From: Leucobacter muris
GTDB lineage: Bacteria; Actinomycetota; Actinomycetes; Actinomycetales; Microbacteriaceae
Direction of reading: 5' to 3'
Length of the DNA stretch: 64,000 bases
Assembly: GCF_004028235.1 (NCBI RefSeq)
Contig: NZ_CP035037.1
Coordinates: 558,001-622,000 of the forward strand
A program made the position numbers and the translations under genes. Each line of letters begins with the position of its first letter. Position 1 is the stretch's first letter. Under the pieces are notes generated by a model. The model saw nothing but the letters and a program-made list of their open reading frames with translations. It was not told the origin of the DNA and searched no databases. This document shows, piece after piece, positions 62,808 to 64,000 of the stretch.

Positions 62808-62879
62808 GCCCCATCGTTTAGCGGCCTAGGACACCGCCCTTTCACGGCGGCAGCACGGGTTCGAATCCCGTTGGGGTCA
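62808..62879 (+). tRNA. tRNA-Glu (anticodon UUC)
   Basis: The acceptor GGCCCCA pairs with TGGGGTC, discriminator A; the stem CCGCC/GGCGG frames the loop CTTTCAC, giving UUC. CCA is not encoded. The T-arm is GGTTCGAATCC. Confidence 0.95.
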
Positions 62880-62909
62880 CTAAACACCGAATACAATTGA
62901 ATACACCAT

Positions 62910-62986
62910 GGCCCTGTGGCGCAGTTGGTTAGCGCGCCGCCCTGTCACGGCGGAGGTCGCGGGTTCAAGTCCCGTCAGGGTCGCCA
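62910..62986 (+). tRNA. tRNA-Asp (anticodon GUC)
   Basis: The acceptor GGCCCTG pairs with CAGGGTC, discriminator G, CCA encoded (62984-62986). The anticodon loop CTGTCAC gives GUC. Confidence 0.95.
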
Positions 62987-62990
62987 GTCG

Positions 62991-63017
62991 AAGAACCCTT
63001 CTACGGAAGGGTTTCTT
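62991..63017 (+). terminator. Hairpin after tRNA-Asp
   Basis: AAGAACCCTTC, loop tacg and its near-perfect complement (one extra T) follow the tRNA by four bases and are followed by T-rich sequence. Confidence 0.65.
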
Positions 63018-63050
63018 CGTCTCTGGCGGTCGCCATGAAAGTGATTGCCT

Positions 63051-63123
63051 GGCTCTGTAGCTCAGTTGGTAGAGCGTTCGACTGAAAATCGAAAGGTCAC
63101 CGGATCGATGCCGGTCGGAGCCA
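63051..63123 (+). tRNA. tRNA-Phe (anticodon GAA)
   Basis: The acceptor GGCTCTG pairs with CGGAGCC, discriminator A; the loop CTGAAAA gives GAA. CCA is not encoded. The T-loop GGATCGATGCC is slightly unusual (no TTC). Confidence 0.93.
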
Positions 63124-63125
63124 CT

Positions 63126-63163
63126 GAACCCCCGCGTAGCTTCTACATCGCGGGGGTTCTTTT
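63126..63163 (+). terminator. Rho-independent terminator after tRNA-Phe
   Basis: A perfect 11-bp stem GAACCCCCGCG (63126-63136 with 63149-63159) is followed by TTTTG, two bases after the tRNA. Confidence 0.85.
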
Positions 63164-63192
63164 GTACCTGGTCAGAAGACATTTTTAAAGCT

Positions 63193-63234
63193 AAAGCCCC
63201 GCGTGGATCAAAGCGATCCGCACGGGGCTTTTTC
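63193..63234. terminator. Second strong terminator
   Basis: A stem of about 15 pairs with one mismatch (63195-63209 with 63215-63229), flanked by AAA and TTTTT, can terminate in both directions. Confidence 0.75.
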
Positions 63235-63310
63235 TGTTTCTGGCCGCAGTACCGCCCTATGTACATCCATCCCCGTATTGGGTTCGTAAATGTCGGAGGG
63301 TGCGCCTAGG

Positions 63311-63330
63311 ATTCGAACATAGTTTCGAAT
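63311..63330. promoter_or_regulatory. LexA/SOS-box-like palindrome
   Basis: ATTCGAA-N6-TTCGAAT (63311-63330) contains TCGAAC-ATAG-TTTCGA, one base from the actinobacterial LexA consensus TCGAAC-N4-GTTCGA. It lies about 18 bases before the small ORF at 63348. Confidence 0.6.
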
Positions 63331-63347
63331 AGACGCGGGAGTGCTAA

Positions 63348-63476
63348 ATGATGACGACAGTTGGTGGAATTGCTGAAGCAGCGAAGCTCTGCGGGATACC
63401 CCCGTCAGCCCTGCTCGATCGCTTCCTCAGCTCGCTCGAAGACGAGCTTGGGGGAGACGCCCAGCGCGTGGCATAG
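63348..63476 (+). CDS. Small ORF behind the SOS-like box (possible truncated gene)
   Basis: GGGAG precedes two in-frame ATGs (63348, 63351). The 42-residue product begins MMTTVGGIAEAAKLCGIPPS and ends at TAG 63476. The first part looks like a genuine N-terminus; the second half overlaps the end of the XRE gene on the other strand and may be read-through into foreign sequence. It could be the 5' remnant of a LexA-controlled gene cut by the element to its right. No family is assigned. Confidence 0.35.
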   Translation: MMTTVGGIAEAAKLCGIPPSALLDRFLSSLEDELGGDAQRVA

Positions 63477-63650
63477 CTCCACGAATGCCGGCGTCGGGAT
63501 GTCGCGCTTGTTGTTGAGGTAGTTCAACACAGCGCTCTTCGAGAGCCCCGTGGCCGCAACGAGAGAGTCGATGGTGACCTTGTTGCGGCCACGCTCGGCT
63601 CTAAGTTCTGCTGCAATAGCGGCATTGAACGCGTCTCCGTAAGTTCCCAT
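63405..63650 (-). CDS. XRE-family helix-turn-helix regulator
   Basis: This 81-residue protein is almost entirely an HTH_3 domain: LRAERGRNKVTIDSLVAATGLSKSAVLNYLNNKRDIPTPAFVELCHALGVS. It resembles prophage or plasmid immunity repressors. It is divergent from the second regulator at 63755, with an inverted repeat between them, the usual repressor/cro arrangement. The DNA here is less GC-rich than the core genome, supporting horizontal origin. Confidence 0.85.
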   Translation of the reverse strand: MGTYGDAFNAAIAAELRAERGRNKVTIDSLVAATGLSKSAVLNYLNNKRDIPTPAFVELCHALGVSPKLVFERAEEAIEQG

Positions 63651-63678
63651 GCGTCCATCATAGCGCCAACTTGGATAC

Positions 63679-63702
63679 TTTTGTCCACAAATTGGACCAA
63701 AA
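63679..63702. promoter_or_regulatory. Operator candidate between divergent regulators
   Basis: TTTTGTCCA-caaa-TTGGACCAAAA forms an inverted repeat (core GTCCA/TGGAC at 63683-63687 and 63693-63697) in the AT-rich gap between the two HTH genes. Confidence 0.5.
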
Positions 63703-63754
63703 AGTTTTCCGATGAGCGTTGCGCTGTACTCAAACGTGTGCCTATAGTGTCCGT

Positions 63755-63997
63755 ATGGAAACCAAGACCGCGGCAGAACTCATCGAAGAGGCCCGCCTCG
63801 ATGCAGAGCGATCCATCAAGTGGACCGCAGAAAAATCGGGCATCGCTCTTACTACATTCAAGCGAAAGCTTAACGGTGGAACCGACTTCACCGTCAGCGA
63901 GACTCTCCGAGTTGCCCGAGCGCTCGGGGTGGAACCGTTCACGCTTCTCCCGACCGGGTTTCTTCCCCAGCGCGCTGCGGAGGTGCTCGCAGCATGA
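63755..63997 (+). CDS. Small XRE-like helix-turn-helix protein (Cro-like)
   Basis: This 80-residue protein has a lambda-repressor-like fold: SIKWTAEKSGIALTTFKRKLNGGTDFTVSETLRVARALGVEPFTLLP. ATG 63755 is favoured over 63719 because TATAGT (63743-63748) lies exactly six bases upstream with TTGCGC at 63719-63724 as -35. Its stop overlaps an ATG (ATGA at 63994-63997), so a further coupled gene follows beyond the window. Together with the opposite repressor it probably controls an integrated element. Confidence 0.82.
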   Translation: METKTAAELIEEARLDAERSIKWTAEKSGIALTTFKRKLNGGTDFTVSETLRVARALGVEPFTLLPTGFLPQRAAEVLAA

Positions 63998-64000
63998 GCG
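63994..64000 (+). CDS. Start of a further gene, cut by the window edge
   Basis: ATGAGCG at 63994 overlaps the stop of the preceding regulator in the ATGA pattern seen in many operons here. Nothing more can be said. Confidence 0.4.

Noticed and set aside
63348..63476. Confident protein-coding gene at the SOS-like box
   Set aside because: It has a good ribosome site but is short, overlaps another gene antisense and has no known homologue; kept only as a low-confidence candidate.

Overview
The window is a GC-rich (about 70% by eye) actinobacterial chromosome segment. Mycothiol synthase, a GlnR-like orphan regulator, DUF3073, an anchored-repeat ABC transporter, many leaderless genes and a 'TANNNT' promoter style point to Actinomycetes. 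Small conserved genes suggest Microbacteriaceae, perhaps Leucobacter (inference). There are no rRNA genes, CRISPR arrays or recognisable insertion sequences. Four tRNAs are present (Lys, Glu, Asp, Phe).

Left end (1-7536): a tightly overlapping operon for an 'anchored repeat-type' metal ABC system. It encodes a ZnuA-like binding protein carrying a surface-repeat domain, two exported surface proteins with the same domain, an ATPase, a permease and a lytic transglycosylase. The shared domain carries a recurring His-Thr-His-x-x-Trp motif, which suggests a metal relay through the thick wall. Next (7585-20318) come small membrane proteins, SRPBCC and glycosyltransferase genes, an NMT1/THI5-type uptake system, a lipase maturation factor, a NYN/LOTUS RNase and a MarR-SDR pair with a clear operator.

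Middle (20545-36389): a sortase-type surface protein, tRNA-Lys, and pstSCAB with a PHO box facing a CapA-like lipoprotein. Then a coupled glnR-like/mshD/ppk/nudix operon, ygfZ, gpmA and DUF3073. From 36520 to 48243: a neocarzinostatin-like exported protein, DUF445, an RND permease with a very long acidic tail next to a DEAD-box helicase, an acyl-CoA dehydrogenase and a zinc metallopeptidase.

Right part (48402-64000): a LysR-effector protein without HTH coupled to an alkyltransferase-like protein, a VIT1-type transporter, an ABC-F protein with a leader, and AHSA1 and ASCH genes. A GNAT gene lies between an LLM oxidoreductase fragment and a poly-G-interrupted LLM gene. Then come an ABC/FtsX exporter, coupled M17 and M18 aminopeptidases, three tRNAs, and at the very end the start of what looks like an integrated element (two XRE-type regulators).

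At least six genes are broken by one-base changes, most of them in G/C homopolymers; most encode exported proteins. Sequencing error is the simplest explanation, but slippage is possible for the 22-base G tract. The pstA-pstB in-frame fusion may have the same origin. About sixteen genes have a -10 hexamer only 6-7 bases before the start codon, indicating widespread leaderless transcription.
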